From the NCBI RefSeq assembly GCF_004028095.1, contig NZ_SBHM01000007.1, positions 2,604,001-2,668,000 of the forward strand: a stretch of 64,000 nt of DNA. Direction: 5' to 3'. Under the pieces are notes generated by a model, which ran no database searches, was not told the DNA's origin, and saw only the letters and a list, made by a program, of their open reading frames with translations. Made by a program: the position numbers and the translations under genes. Source of the stretch: Paenarthrobacter ureafaciens (GTDB lineage Bacteria; Actinomycetota; Actinomycetes; Actinomycetales; Micrococcaceae). Shown here in pieces: positions 44,608 to 53,089 of the stretch; position 1 is the first letter of the stretch; every line of letters starts with the position of its first letter.

Positions 44608-45747
44608 ATGAGAGTTTTGCATCTGGGGTTCGAGGACCCCCGCATGCCCGGGGCAGGCGGCGGATCCGTCAGGACCCATGAAATCAACCGGCGCCTTGCC
44701 GCCCGGGGATTCGACGTTACTGTGCTGACCACCCGGTATCCCGGGTGGCAGGAACGGGTCCAGGACGGCGTCCGCTATGTGCCCATCGGCCTTGGCAGTG
44801 GTGGCACCAGGCTCACCAGGCTGGTGGCGTACGTGCTGCGGTTGCCCTTCGAAGTGCGGCGGCGCCGGGTGGCGGCCGATCTGGTGGTGGAGGATTTTTT
44901 CGCACCCTTCTCCACCATGGCTGCGCCGCTCTGGACCAAACTTCCCACTATCGGCGTTGTCCAATGGCTGCATGCCAGGGACAAAGCACGGCAATACAAA
45001 CTGCCCCTGCACTGGGTGGAAAGGTGGGGCGTTCGCAAGCACCGGAGGCTCATTGCAGTGTCCCGCGGAATCGCAGACAACCTTGCTGCACTGAATCCGG
45101 CCATCCATGTGGACGTGATCGGAAACGGCGTGGATCCTGCGGCGTGGAAAGCAACGCCCCACAAGGGCCAAAATGTCCTCTTCGTCGGGCGCCTGGAACT
45201 CGGCCACAAAGGTTTGGACCTGCTGATGGCGGCCTGGGCCAAGTGCTGCGCGGACGTGGACGGGATGCTCCTCGTTGCCGGCACGGGCCCGGACGAAGCA
45301 AAGCTGCGTGCGCTCATCCGCGACGCCGGTCTCTCAGAGCGCGTGCAGTTGCTCGGGTGGCTCTCCGGGGAGGAGAAGTTCCGCGCTTTCAGCGAGGCGC
45401 GCCTGGTGTTGGTGCCTTCGCGGCACGAGACCTTTGGACTCGTGGCCATCGATGCCCTGGCGACGGGCACGCCGGTGATTGCCTTCGACATCCCGTGCCT
45501 GCGGGAGATCGTCCCGCCAGGGGTGGGGTGGCTGGTCGAGCCGTTCGACGTCGGCGCGTTCGCAGACGAGATAACGCGCCGGTACGCACAACCCGGCTTG
45601 GAAGCCGTGGCTGAGGAAGGACGGAAGTTCGCGGCCGGCTACAACTGGGATGCGCTCGCGGACCGCCAGGCCGAGGCTTACCATGCCGCCTTGGAGGCAC
45701 TTTCCGCAACAACCGGTCGGCAGGACAGTGCCGCTGAAAGGGATTAG
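44608..45747 (+). CDS. Family 4 glycosyltransferase
   Basis: The 379-residue GT-B enzyme starts MRVLHLGFEDPRMPGAGGGSVRTHEINRRLAARG and has DVIGNGVDPAAW, LFVGRLELGHKGLDLLMAAW and the nucleotide-sugar site VLVPSRHETFGLVAIDALATGTPVIAFDIPCLREI. It begins two bases after the fusion gene, whose last codons hold the binding site (AAAGG), and its stop abuts the ATG of the PIG-L gene. It is the fourth gene of the surface-glycan locus; sugar and acceptor are unknown. Confidence 0.9.
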   Translation: MRVLHLGFEDPRMPGAGGGSVRTHEINRRLAARGFDVTVLTTRYPGWQERVQDGVRYVPIGLGSGGTRLTRLVAYVLRLPFEVRRRRVAADLVVEDFFAPFSTMAAPLWTKLPTIGVVQWLHARDKARQYKLPLHWVERWGVRKHRRLIAVSRGIADNLAALNPAIHVDVIGNGVDPAAWKATPHKGQNVLFVGRLELGHKGLDLLMAAWAKCCADVDGMLLVAGTGPDEAKLRALIRDAGLSERVQLLGWLSGEEKFRAFSEARLVLVPSRHETFGLVAIDALATGTPVIAFDIPCLREIVPPGVGWLVEPFDVGAFADEITRRYAQPGLEAVAEEGRKFAAGYNWDALADRQAEAYHAALEALSATTGRQDSAAERD

Positions 45748-46563
45748 ATGACACAGCAAAAACGGGTTGAACGCTCCATGGCAGGAAACGCGCCTTGGCT
45801 TGTGCTGTCGCCCCATCTTGATGATGCAGTGCTCTCCTGCGGTGCGCTGCTCGAGGCCCAAGCGCAAAAGCGCACCATCGTGGTGGCCACCGTGTTCACG
45901 GAGGAGGGTTCCCCGCCGCACACTCGCGCGGCGCGATCGTTCCTGAGCCAGTGCTGCATCACCGACGCCGGGGAGCTCTTTGAAGCCCGCAAGGCCGAGG
46001 ACAGGGCCGTGCTGGCTGCCATGGGTGTCCAGTACCTGCACCTGGGAGAGGTGGATGCCCTCTTCCGGAAGCGCGAACCACTCCGCCATCGCAGGCCGTT
46101 CCTTAAGCAGGGGCTCGTGGACAAGGTCTGGAGCAAGCTGCCTCCTGAACTGACGCACCGCTACCCGACCTACCGGTTCGATATCGCTTTGGGAAGAGTG
46201 GCGCCGGGCGACCAAGCGCTCATTGGGAAACTGAGGGACAAAGTTGCCGGGCTCATGGCCAGCACCCAGGCTGAATTGCTTTTTTGTCCGGTGGGAGTGG
46301 GACGGCACGTTGACCATCTGATCACGCGGGAGGCGGCAGCAGGGCACCCGGACAACGTCGTCCTGTACTCGGACTTCCCTTATAACGTGGCAACACCACC
46401 GGATGCGGCCTTGCTGGAGCGGCAGGGCTACCGATCCTGGACGTGGGAGGCCGGCGCTGCCTCCAAGCTTTCGCGCATACGGGAATATGCCACCCAGGCA
46501 GATGCCCTGTTCCCGAGCGGCGTGATTCCCGTCAAAGGGGAAACGTATTTCGCTGCGGACTGA
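45748..46563 (+). CDS. PIG-L family deacetylase
   Basis: PIG-L/LmbE enzymes are zinc hydrolases that N-deacetylate sugars such as GlcNAc-linked lipids. The metal motifs are VLSPHLDDAVLSCGA (His-x-Asp-Asp) and GVGRHVDHLITRE (His-x-x-His-like). The 271-residue protein begins directly after the stop of the GT4 gene (TAG-ATG). As the last gene of the glycan locus it could deacetylate an amino sugar in the product, or a small-molecule thiol precursor; the context favours the former. A strong terminator follows 35 bp after the stop. Confidence 0.88.
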   Translation: MTQQKRVERSMAGNAPWLVLSPHLDDAVLSCGALLEAQAQKRTIVVATVFTEEGSPPHTRAARSFLSQCCITDAGELFEARKAEDRAVLAAMGVQYLHLGEVDALFRKREPLRHRRPFLKQGLVDKVWSKLPPELTHRYPTYRFDIALGRVAPGDQALIGKLRDKVAGLMASTQAELLFCPVGVGRHVDHLITREAAAGHPDNVVLYSDFPYNVATPPDAALLERQGYRSWTWEAGAASKLSRIREYATQADALFPSGVIPVKGETYFAAD

Positions 46564-46597
46564 TCCCGTGGGGCCGCTGAAACAGCAAGGATTCTGA

Positions 46598-46637
46598 AAC
46601 AGCAAAGCCCGGGCGAATCCGCCCGGGCCTTGCTGTT
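46598..46637. terminator. Hairpin terminator between the glycan locus and a small membrane protein gene
   Basis: AACAGCAAAGCCCGGGCG and CGCCCGGGCCTTGCTGTT pair over almost their full length around AATC. TTGTACGTCTTG follows. It can serve both the plus-strand PIG-L gene and the convergent minus-strand gene. Confidence 0.85.
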
Positions 46638-46661
46638 GTACGTCTTGCCGTTGTACGAAGT

Positions 46662-46883
46662 TTAGTTTTCGCCTGCCGAGTCCGAACGGCCGAGGATGGT
46701 CTGCGGGATCCAGAACGCGAGGGCGAAGAGACCCAGGCACACGGCCATCGGCCACGGGTTGTCCAGCGTCAGGAAGGACAGCGAGTAGATTGCGCCGAGG
46801 AACAGGACGATGATCACCAGGAACAGGACAATGCTGGTGCCCAGGTTGTTCTCTTTTTCAATCGGGGCAGTGTTCTTGGACAT
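46662..46883 (-). CDS. Small two-helix membrane protein of unknown function
   Basis: This 73-residue protein has a polar N terminus (MSKNTAPIEKENNLG), two membrane helices (about 17-37 and 45-65) and a hydrophilic end. The ATG has a GAGGA-type binding site (revcomp of the TCCTC just after the start). I do not recognise a family. It lies 53 bp downstream of deoC on the same strand, so it may be co-transcribed with it. Confidence 0.75.
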   Translation of the reverse strand: MSKNTAPIEKENNLGTSIVLFLVIIVLFLGAIYSLSFLTLDNPWPMAVCLGLFALAFWIPQTILGRSDSAGEN

Positions 46884-46936
46884 TCATTCCTCCTCGGCCC
46901 CGCAGGGCTCAAATTCCGTGGCGGCTTCCGGAAGCC

Positions 46937-47617
46937 TTAGTAGTCGGATGAACCCTGTTCACCCTTGACGATGGCAATCCCGGAGCTCGCTCCGATACGT
47001 GTTGCACCAGCAGCTATCATAGCCTGTGCGTCGGCCAGGGAGCGCACTCCGCCCGAGGCCTTGACGCCGAGATCCGGGCCCACGGCCTTGCGCATCAGGG
47101 CGACGTCCTCTGCGGTGGCGCCTCCGCCGTTGAAACCGGTGGACGTCTTGACGAAGTCGGCGCCCGCCTCCACGGCAGCCTCGCAGGCAATGACCTTCTG
47201 CTCGTCGCTCAGCAAGGAAGTTTCAATAATGACCTTCAGGATGGCCTCGCCTCCGTGGACGGCCTCGGCAACCTTGGCGATGTCTTCCACCAGGGCGCCT
47301 TTGTCATTGGCACGCGCGGCGGCAATGTTGATCACCATGTCCACCTCGTCCGCTCCGTCCAGCACCGCGCCGCGGGCTTCGAACGCTTTGACGTCGCTGG
47401 GCGTGGCACCGAGCGGGAAGCCCACCACGGAGCATGTCAGCACTCCCGAACCCTTGAGGGCGTTCTTGACGGTCTTGACCCAGACCGGGTTGACGCAGAC
47501 GGACTTGAATTTGTACTCGACGGCCTCAGCGCACACCTTCAGGACGTCCGCCTCGCTGGCCTCGGGCTTCAGCAGCGTGTGGTCGATGTAGGAGGCAATG
47601 CCGGCTTCAGTGCTCAT
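46937..47617 (-). CDS. deoC: Deoxyribose-phosphate aldolase DeoC
   Basis: DeoC cleaves 2-deoxyribose 5-phosphate into glyceraldehyde 3-phosphate and acetaldehyde in nucleoside salvage. The 226-residue TIM-barrel protein has [15 protein letters not shown], the catalytic aspartate stretch [27 protein letters not shown] and the lysines in [11 protein letters not shown] and [17 protein letters not shown] 47617 follows AAGGAT; the longer open frame is not used. No other deo genes are nearby. Confidence 0.95.
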   Translation of the reverse strand: MSTEAGIASYIDHTLLKPEASEADVLKVCAEAVEYKFKSVCVNPVWVKTVKNALKGSGVLTCSVVGFPLGATPSDVKAFEARGAVLDGADEVDMVINIAAARANDKGALVEDIAKVAEAVHGGEAILKVIIETSLLSDEQKVIACEAAVEAGADFVKTSTGFNGGGATAEDVALMRKAVGPDLGVKASGGVRSLADAQAMIAAGATRIGASSGIAIVKGEQGSSDY

Positions 47618-47742
47618 GGGATCCTTCCGTGCCGGGCGTGGCCGGCCCGGTGGCCGCAGGGTTGTCACTGCCCGTCAAAGGACCATCTTGCCATAAGTGC
47701 CGTGGCCCGATCGGAGGTTGCACGGCCCGATCAAGTGGTTGT

Positions 47743-48618
47743 TCACGCTGCTTCCCGGGTGTCCTCCGCGTTCCCGAAAGCGGCCGCCGGGGCACCTGAA
47801 AGAATCCCCGCGGCACACAGCATTGCTGAGGATTCGGCCGACAGGAGCAGCCCCAGCCGCAGGCCGTCGCAGGAAGCTGCGTCGCCGATCGCCCAAATGC
47901 CGGGAACCGAGGTGGCGAGGTCGCGCCCGACTGCGATGCCGCCGTCGGAGGCTATCCGGAGGCCCGCCGTCAGGGCGAGTTCGGTGCGGGCGATCCGGTC
48001 TTCGGCAAGGACCACGAGGTCGCCGTTCATGCTGCTGCCGTCCTCGAACAGGATGCCGGCGGCCGGCAGCGGGGAACCGGCCAGGGAAGGTACGACGGCG
48101 GCCGGGCGCAGCGTGGTGCGGACGGGACGGACTCCGCGGGCCCGGAGGACCGCCTCGGCTTGTCCGGCAGCGGGTCCGGTACCTACCAATATCCCCAAAG
48201 GCCGGTGACCGACCACGCGCGTGGCGTCCTTGATGGCTTCCCCGATGGGGCCGGCATCGTCGATTGTGGAGTAGCTCAGGCCGCAGTAGGCGCCCGTGAC
48301 TGGCGGCAGCAAGGGAGCTGAGCCGGTGGCGATGACCAGTTGGTCGTAGGCGAACTCCATGCCGTCCACGGTGGTGACTGCCTTGGCTTCAGCATCGATG
48401 TAGCTTGCCGCCTGGCCGAAGCGGACGGACACGCGGGGGAGTCCGGCCAGTTCAAGGAGTTCCTGCGGGCATTCATCACGGTTGCTCAGGACCGTGATGG
48501 TGCCGTCGAAGAGGCGTTGGCCCTGCGGCCGGGGTCCTTTGCCCGCCAGCCGCCGAACCAAAGCCTGGGCGGCCGGACCTGCGCCTGCGATGACGATGTG
48601 CCGGGAAGAGGAGGACAT
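47743..48618 (-). CDS. NAD(P)/FAD-dependent oxidoreductase, short form
   Basis: The 291-residue protein has a Rossmann start (HIVIAGAGPAAQALVRRLAGKG), LVIATGSAPLLPPVTGAYC, a second nucleotide-binding glycine motif (GILVGTGPAAGQAEAVLRARG) and GIWAIGDAASCDG near the end. The pattern is that of the FAD/NAD module of nitrite reductase large subunits (NirB) and rubredoxin reductases, but it lacks the usual C-terminal domain and is shorter than the typical 390-420 residues. Its electron acceptor is not evident. GAAAGGG precedes the ATG at 48618. The neighbour deoC is on the same strand 125 bp further on. Confidence 0.8.
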   Translation of the reverse strand: MSSSSRHIVIAGAGPAAQALVRRLAGKGPRPQGQRLFDGTITVLSNRDECPQELLELAGLPRVSVRFGQAASYIDAEAKAVTTVDGMEFAYDQLVIATGSAPLLPPVTGAYCGLSYSTIDDAGPIGEAIKDATRVVGHRPLGILVGTGPAAGQAEAVLRARGVRPVRTTLRPAAVVPSLAGSPLPAAGILFEDGSSMNGDLVVLAEDRIARTELALTAGLRIASDGGIAVGRDLATSVPGIWAIGDAASCDGLRLGLLLSAESSAMLCAAGILSGAPAAAFGNAEDTREAA

Positions 48619-48797
48619 GGTGGGCCCTTTCGCTGTGACCTGCCTGGTGCTTGTGTACATCAGCCTAGGAGCCGGGTTTTTCGGGGGTGTTTCCCCGCTG
48701 TTGCCATTGGAGGCGCGTTTGTAGCGCGGCGTTTACCAGCCGGTAATAAGCTGGATCACACTCTCGCTTGCGGGGGTGATGTGACCAAAGCTGCAGG

Positions 48798-50144
48798 TCA
48801 GTAGCGGTGGAGCAGTTCCCGGAGTCCGTTTGCGGCGAATCCCGCGGCGGCCCCGGCCCGGTCAATAAAGCCGTGGGCGCCTACCGGTTCAACGGAGGCC
48901 AGGAGTCCGGCCGCGTCCGCCAACGTCATCCGCACGTCGGTGCGCGTATCCCCGAGGGCCAGTTCTGCGCGGCGCGAGTCCATCCAGGCGTCCGGCCCGG
49001 GGTCGTCGTGGAGGGTCCGGGTCACGCTCAGTTCCTGCCAGGAACCGCCCAGCCGGACCTTTCCGCGGTAGGTCACCTGGTCGCCGTCGGACTCCACCCG
49101 CCCGTCTGCCACGAACACACGGCCGCCAACCCCCGCATGGTCGACGTAGCCGGTGAATCGGGGCGGCCCTGCGACGGCAGCGGTAGGGAGTACCACGGTG
49201 GCCCGGAACGTCAGTGGGCTGCCGCCGATGTCTCCCCGCAGGGTGTCGTTGAAGCGGACTCCGGGGGGCGGTTCCGTCATGGCAGTACAGCCGGCGTCCT
49301 TGGCCACGCCCTCCGGTTGCAGGGAATCGAGGTAGCTGCGGGCGTCGCGGTACCCCATGCCGATCAACGTCCCGGCGTCCACCCGGTTCAGGTAGAACTC
49401 GGGATCCAGGGGAAGCGGGTGTTCGGGTTTGATGACGTGCAGCACGAAGTGCCGGCCCGTCGCCGCGGCCGCCTCGAAGTCCGCCAGCAGCGCGCCCATG
49501 GCACTCATTTCGATCATGTGGACGTACTGTTCCAGCGGACCGTCACCCCAATACGGGGAGTTGCCGATGCACCAGATGAGCCACACTTCATCGGCGCCCC
49601 GCCGGAGTGCCTCGGCGACGTTTGCGTCCCGGACCCAGACGGCGTCGGTCCAGATCCTGCCGTCGCGGCGCAGGGGAGTGAGGAAGATCGGCAGGGACAT
49701 GCCCGCAGCCATCAGTTCGGCGTCGATGTCCTTGGCATCGATTGCGTGGCACCGCTTCTCGGTGAATTCCACAACGTTGAAGGAACCCTCGACGGCGTCC
49801 GGCGCAGTTGCGTGCCGGCGCACGGCATCGGCGTCGACGCCCAGGGCAGGGAACACTTTGTTGAGGATGCCGTCGGCGTCGCCGATGGCGGGCAGCGACC
49901 ACGGACCCTTAAGGTAGTCGCCCACGGGCAGTGCGGAGCCGAAGTCCTTGACGTCAACGTCCAGCCACCGCCGGCACATGTCCTCCGGAGATACGCCGGA
50001 GAGCAGCATCCCGGCAGTGAGGATACCCCCGGACGTTCCATCCACGTGATGGAAATCGATCCCTTCCTCGGCCAGTGCCCTGACCACTCCGGCCTGCCAT
50101 GCAACGCGCATCCCGCCGCCCGCCAATACCAAGGACCGCTTCAT
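48798..50144 (-). CDS. Patatin-like phospholipase with extra C-terminal domain
   Basis: The 448-residue protein begins with a patatin domain: SLVLAGGGMRVAWQAGVVRAL (oxyanion hole), VDGTSGGILTAGMLLSG with the nucleophile serine in GTSGG, and the catalytic aspartate region IWTDAVWVRDANV. After residue 295 comes a beta-rich domain (VRFNDTLRG, FTGYVDHAGVGGRVFV, LHDDPGPDAWMD) that resembles the C-terminal domain of the GMC oxidoreductase encoded at the other end of this operon. Patatins hydrolyse acyl esters of lipids. The gene is the last of seven and overlaps its upstream neighbour by ATGA. Confidence 0.88.
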   Translation of the reverse strand: MKRSLVLAGGGMRVAWQAGVVRALAEEGIDFHHVDGTSGGILTAGMLLSGVSPEDMCRRWLDVDVKDFGSALPVGDYLKGPWSLPAIGDADGILNKVFPALGVDADAVRRHATAPDAVEGSFNVVEFTEKRCHAIDAKDIDAELMAAGMSLPIFLTPLRRDGRIWTDAVWVRDANVAEALRRGADEVWLIWCIGNSPYWGDGPLEQYVHMIEMSAMGALLADFEAAAATGRHFVLHVIKPEHPLPLDPEFYLNRVDAGTLIGMGYRDARSYLDSLQPEGVAKDAGCTAMTEPPPGVRFNDTLRGDIGGSPLTFRATVVLPTAAVAGPPRFTGYVDHAGVGGRVFVADGRVESDGDQVTYRGKVRLGGSWQELSVTRTLHDDPGPDAWMDSRRAELALGDTRTDVRMTLADAAGLLASVEPVGAHGFIDRAGAAAGFAANGLRELLHRY

Positions 50145-50596
50145 GGCGTGAGTCCCGCCGGGGCCGCGGCACCGAGCCGCCGCCAGTAGATGAAGAGGAG
50201 CACCGCCGTCGCGAGGTCGAAGAAGGCAACCAGCAGGGCCACGGGCGAGAAGACGCCGTTGAGGACCCCGATCCCTACGGCTCCGAAGGCCCCGGTCTTC
50301 TGCACGCCGGACCACAGGACCACCTCGGGAGAGGGCACTGTGTTGAGCAGGGTGTGAAGGAGAAGCCCGCCCACTACCACCATGAACATGCCCACCGTGC
50401 CAAAGAGCTGCCGGGTTTCCGGAGTCGAGTCCGCGCCGAGCAACTGCAGCAGGGGGCCTCCGAAGGGCACTTCCACCACGCCCGTCACCACCGTGATGAT
50501 CGCGATGAGGGCCAGCACGGCCCGGAGGGGATCGGCCGTTGCCCAGGCCACGGTCCCCGGCGGGTGTGGCTTGCGGGACTCAGCGTGGGCGCTCAC
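50141..50596 (-). CDS. Four-helix membrane protein of unknown family
   Basis: The 151-residue protein has a polar N terminus and about four hydrophobic segments (about 25-45, 60-85, 95-115 and 120-140), including VLALIAIITVVTGVVEVPFGG, GMFMVVVGGLLLHTLLN and FSPVALLVAFFDLATAVLLFIYW. I do not recognise a named domain. It sits between a second membrane protein gene and the patatin gene, overlapping each by four bases (ATGA), so its product is presumably needed in step with them, perhaps as a membrane partner. Confidence 0.75.
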   Translation of the reverse strand: MSAHAESRKPHPPGTVAWATADPLRAVLALIAIITVVTGVVEVPFGGPLLQLLGADSTPETRQLFGTVGMFMVVVGGLLLHTLLNTVPSPEVVLWSGVQKTGAFGAVGIGVLNGVFSPVALLVAFFDLATAVLLFIYWRRLGAAAPAGLTP

Positions 50597-51075
50597 CCGA
50601 ACGACTCCAGCAGCCGGCCCCGGTCAACGAGGAGCCACACCATGGCAGCCCACGTCAGCGTGGAGACGTAGAAACGAATGTCATTGAGCATCATCCACCG
50701 TTTGAGGAGCGAGCGCAGTTCGGCGTCGTCCTTGAAGTCGCCGCCGCGGATCCGGACGTTGATGGGAATGATGATTCCCTGTCCCACCCAGGTCAACACG
50801 ATGATGCCAAGCAGGCAGATGATGGCCGGAACAACCCGGATGGTGCCCCACTCGGACCAGACGAGGATGCCGCCGGAAATGAACATGACGGGCACAACCA
50901 CGGTGAAGAACTTGGTGGCGGCACGGGTGGGAATCCCGAAGTGCATGTCCACGTTGTCCCGCGCGAGTGAACGCCACGTGGGGTAAAGGAAGAACTTGAG
51001 GACCCACATGGTGCCCACGTACATGGTGGCGCCGAACAGGAAGTACAGGGCGTTGATGAGCAGCAGCCAGTTCAT
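50593..51075 (-). CDS. Membrane protein of unknown function (four helices)
   Basis: This 160-residue protein has four membrane helices (about 3-27, 55-75, 80-102 and 135-152), with the conserved-looking stretches WLLLINALYFLFGATMYVGTMW, PTWRSLARDNVDMHFGIPTRAATKFF and RWMMLNDIRFYVSTLTW. The pattern resembles DUF4149/DUF1772-type membrane proteins; I would not name it more precisely. It overlaps the decarboxylase-like gene upstream and the next membrane gene downstream by four bases each. Confidence 0.75.
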   Translation of the reverse strand: MNWLLLINALYFLFGATMYVGTMWVLKFFLYPTWRSLARDNVDMHFGIPTRAATKFFTVVVPVMFISGGILVWSEWGTIRVVPAIICLLGIIVLTWVGQGIIIPINVRIRGGDFKDDAELRSLLKRWMMLNDIRFYVSTLTWAAMVWLLVDRGRLLESFG

Positions 51076-52037
51076 GGGGTACCGCCCTGGGTGTTGGCCG
51101 CAGCGCCCGGCACCCGGCTGCGGTCAGGCGGTGCCAGCCACTCCTGGCCCTGCCCGAGGTTCACCACGCTGTCCAGCATCTCTCCGCCCCGCAGGCCCGC
51201 AGCGCCGGCCTCGGTGGGCGCCGTCAGGAACCAGGCCTCATAGTGGTCGTCCAGGACGCCGTGTGCCGTGGGCAGCCATGCGGTGAAGATCGGTTTCGCC
51301 TCCGGCTCCAGGTTCTTCAAAGGTGCGACGCCGGGCGCATCGCCAAGGATGAGGCGCGCCTTGGCTTGTGCCCCCAAAGCGATGTCGCCCGTGGCTTCAA
51401 AGTAGATGTCCGATTTCCAGAGCATGTTCCGGAACGCGCAGTAGTTGGACGCTGCGAGTTTCAACGGGATGCCCAGCGGGTCCGGGCGGTCGATTTCGAT
51501 GTAGCAACCGAGCTTGCCGTCCTTGTCGTACTGGGCGGAGACCGTGGAATCGGTCACCACGAAGTCAAGGTTCGCCTGGTGTTTGGGCATGCCCCAGATG
51601 CCCTTGCCGCCCTTGACGGAGATTTCGGTGCTGACGGGAAGGTCCACCACGAACTGGCCAAGCTTGAACGTCTTCTGGAAGAGCAAGGGAAGCAGCGGTG
51701 GCGCAGGTCCCAGGCCGTGGGTAATGGCGATGGCCAGGGAATACTCGATGTACTTGCCGATGTCCGTGGACCTGTAATTGACCACCGTGACCACCAGCAA
51801 GCCCTTGCCGCCCAGGCTGAATGGCCGCAGCTCAGGTCCGGGAAGGATGGCGGCTGCAGCCTTCTTGTTGATGGGGAAAGCCGCCATGAGGACCGGTGAA
51901 TCGTCGGAGTTGACGGGCATGACGTACTTGATACCGTCCGCCAGGGCGTGTTGGCCACGCAACCGCTCCTGGCGGCGCGGTACGGGGGAGGGCATGACCT
52001 TGAGCAGTGGGGTGATCAGCTCGGTGAGGGTTTTCAT
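51072..52037 (-). CDS. Acetoacetate decarboxylase-like protein
   Basis: The 321-residue protein resembles the acetoacetate decarboxylase superfamily: VNYRSTDIGKYIEYSLAIAI, PVSTEISVKGGKGIWGMPKHQANLDF (the region holding the Schiff-base lysine pair in true decarboxylases) and a beta-barrel tail. Whether the catalytic lysine is kept cannot be settled by eye, so the activity is uncertain; members without it act as other lyases or binding proteins. The start at ATG 52037 overlaps the stop of the alpha/beta hydrolase, and its own stop overlaps the next gene. Confidence 0.82.
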   Translation of the reverse strand: MKTLTELITPLLKVMPSPVPRRQERLRGQHALADGIKYVMPVNSDDSPVLMAAFPINKKAAAAILPGPELRPFSLGGKGLLVVTVVNYRSTDIGKYIEYSLAIAITHGLGPAPPLLPLLFQKTFKLGQFVVDLPVSTEISVKGGKGIWGMPKHQANLDFVVTDSTVSAQYDKDGKLGCYIEIDRPDPLGIPLKLAASNYCAFRNMLWKSDIYFEATGDIALGAQAKARLILGDAPGVAPLKNLEPEAKPIFTAWLPTAHGVLDDHYEAWFLTAPTEAGAAGLRGGEMLDSVVNLGQGQEWLAPPDRSRVPGAAANTQGGTP

Positions 52038-53089
52038 GGCTTGAGCTCCTGGTGTCCGTTCAGCTCGTCGATGATGATGGGGAAAGTGTCCTGCCAGGCG
52101 TGTTCGCCGAAGAAGACGTCCAAGTGCCCGTAGCCGGGGATGAGGTGCAGGGAGTCCTTGCCCGGGCGGTGCTTTCGGAAGAACTCGTAGCTGCGCTGCT
52201 GGCTCTCGGGCAGGAAACACAGGTTGTCCAGTCCGGCGATGAACGCGAACCGTGCATCCGTCTGCGGGGCCTCGGCCACGTAGTCCTTCGGCAGTTCCGG
52301 ATGGTTGCCCGCCGCCACCATGTGCCCTGCCCGGATGCTGCGGCCCATCTCCTCGAAGAACGTCACCGGCACTTCGGCGAACTCGCCGCTGAGCCACTGG
52401 TGCGTTGCGTCGTCGAGGTTTTCATGGGCCCACAGGGCCGGGCGTCCGCTGCCGTAGGTGAAGCTGACCATCTTGCACACGGTGTTGTCGCACTCGTGGT
52501 GCGTGGCCTTGACCAGGCCGCGGATGGCCCGGGTGAAGTAGCCCTGCGACTTGTAGCCCCAAGCCGGTGAAAGATACGGGGTGAAGAGTTTCACCACGGG
52601 CGTGAGGTAGTCGATCTTCAAGCGCGAGAAGGCGGGGACCACAGGGTGCAGCGAGACCGCGTTGGAGACAATCGTGTCCACTTGCGGCAGCAAGCCGGCA
52701 ACCGCGGACATCGTGAAGGACGTGGAGCCCTGGCAGTGGATCACTGCCTTCATGGTGTCGGCGCCGGTCTCCCGGAGCACGTACTCGACGGCGGCCGGGT
52801 GGTCATTGACTGCGGCGTCAGCGAGCGTCCAGGACAGCGGCTCCAGGTCGATCGAGGCGCGCCAGTTCAGCATCCAAACATCCCAGCCGTCCTCCAGGAG
52901 CACGTCAACGATGGTGGTGCGGATGGGCGGCCGGAAAAGTTCGGCCCTGACGCCGGAACCATGGACCAGCAGCACAGGGCCCTTGGCGGGTTCGGCCGGT
53001 GACGTGACGTGGACCAGGCTCAGGGGAGTGTTGTCCCGGGCGCGGAACGGGATCACCTCGGTCCGGTGCGCGGCGCGGGTGATGGTCAT
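52034..53089 (-). CDS. Alpha/beta hydrolase with cysteine-type nucleophile elbow
   Basis: The 351-residue protein has an oxyanion stretch PVLLVHGSGVRAELF (about 38-52) and, at the nucleophile turn, AVIHCQGSTSF (about 115-125), with Cys119 where serine is usual, as in polyhydroxyalkanoate synthases. Likely Asp and His partners are in FIAGLDNLCFLPE and LIPGYGHLDVFFG. Related domains are, to my knowledge, fused C-terminal to GMC oxidoreductases in other bacteria; here the gene is separate. It overlaps the metallophosphatase upstream and the decarboxylase-like gene downstream by ATGA. The activity may be thioester or acyl transfer, inferred. Confidence 0.83.
   Translation of the reverse strand: MTITRAAHRTEVIPFRARDNTPLSLVHVTSPAEPAKGPVLLVHGSGVRAELFRPPIRTTIVDVLLEDGWDVWMLNWRASIDLEPLSWTLADAAVNDHPAAVEYVLRETGADTMKAVIHCQGSTSFTMSAVAGLLPQVDTIVSNAVSLHPVVPAFSRLKIDYLTPVVKLFTPYLSPAWGYKSQGYFTRAIRGLVKATHHECDNTVCKMVSFTYGSGRPALWAHENLDDATHQWLSGEFAEVPVTFFEEMGRSIRAGHMVAAGNHPELPKDYVAEAPQTDARFAFIAGLDNLCFLPESQQRSYEFFRKHRPGKDSLHLIPGYGHLDVFFGEHAWQDTFPIIIDELNGHQELKP

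Noticed and set aside
48482..48724. A small plus-strand ORF ending in a hydrophobic stretch
   Set aside because: Most of it is antisense to the FAD oxidoreductase; no binding site supports the internal ATG at 48617.
48807..50189. A 460-residue plus-strand frame over the patatin gene
   Set aside because: Shadow frame; the patatin oxyanion and GTSGG motifs are on the minus strand.
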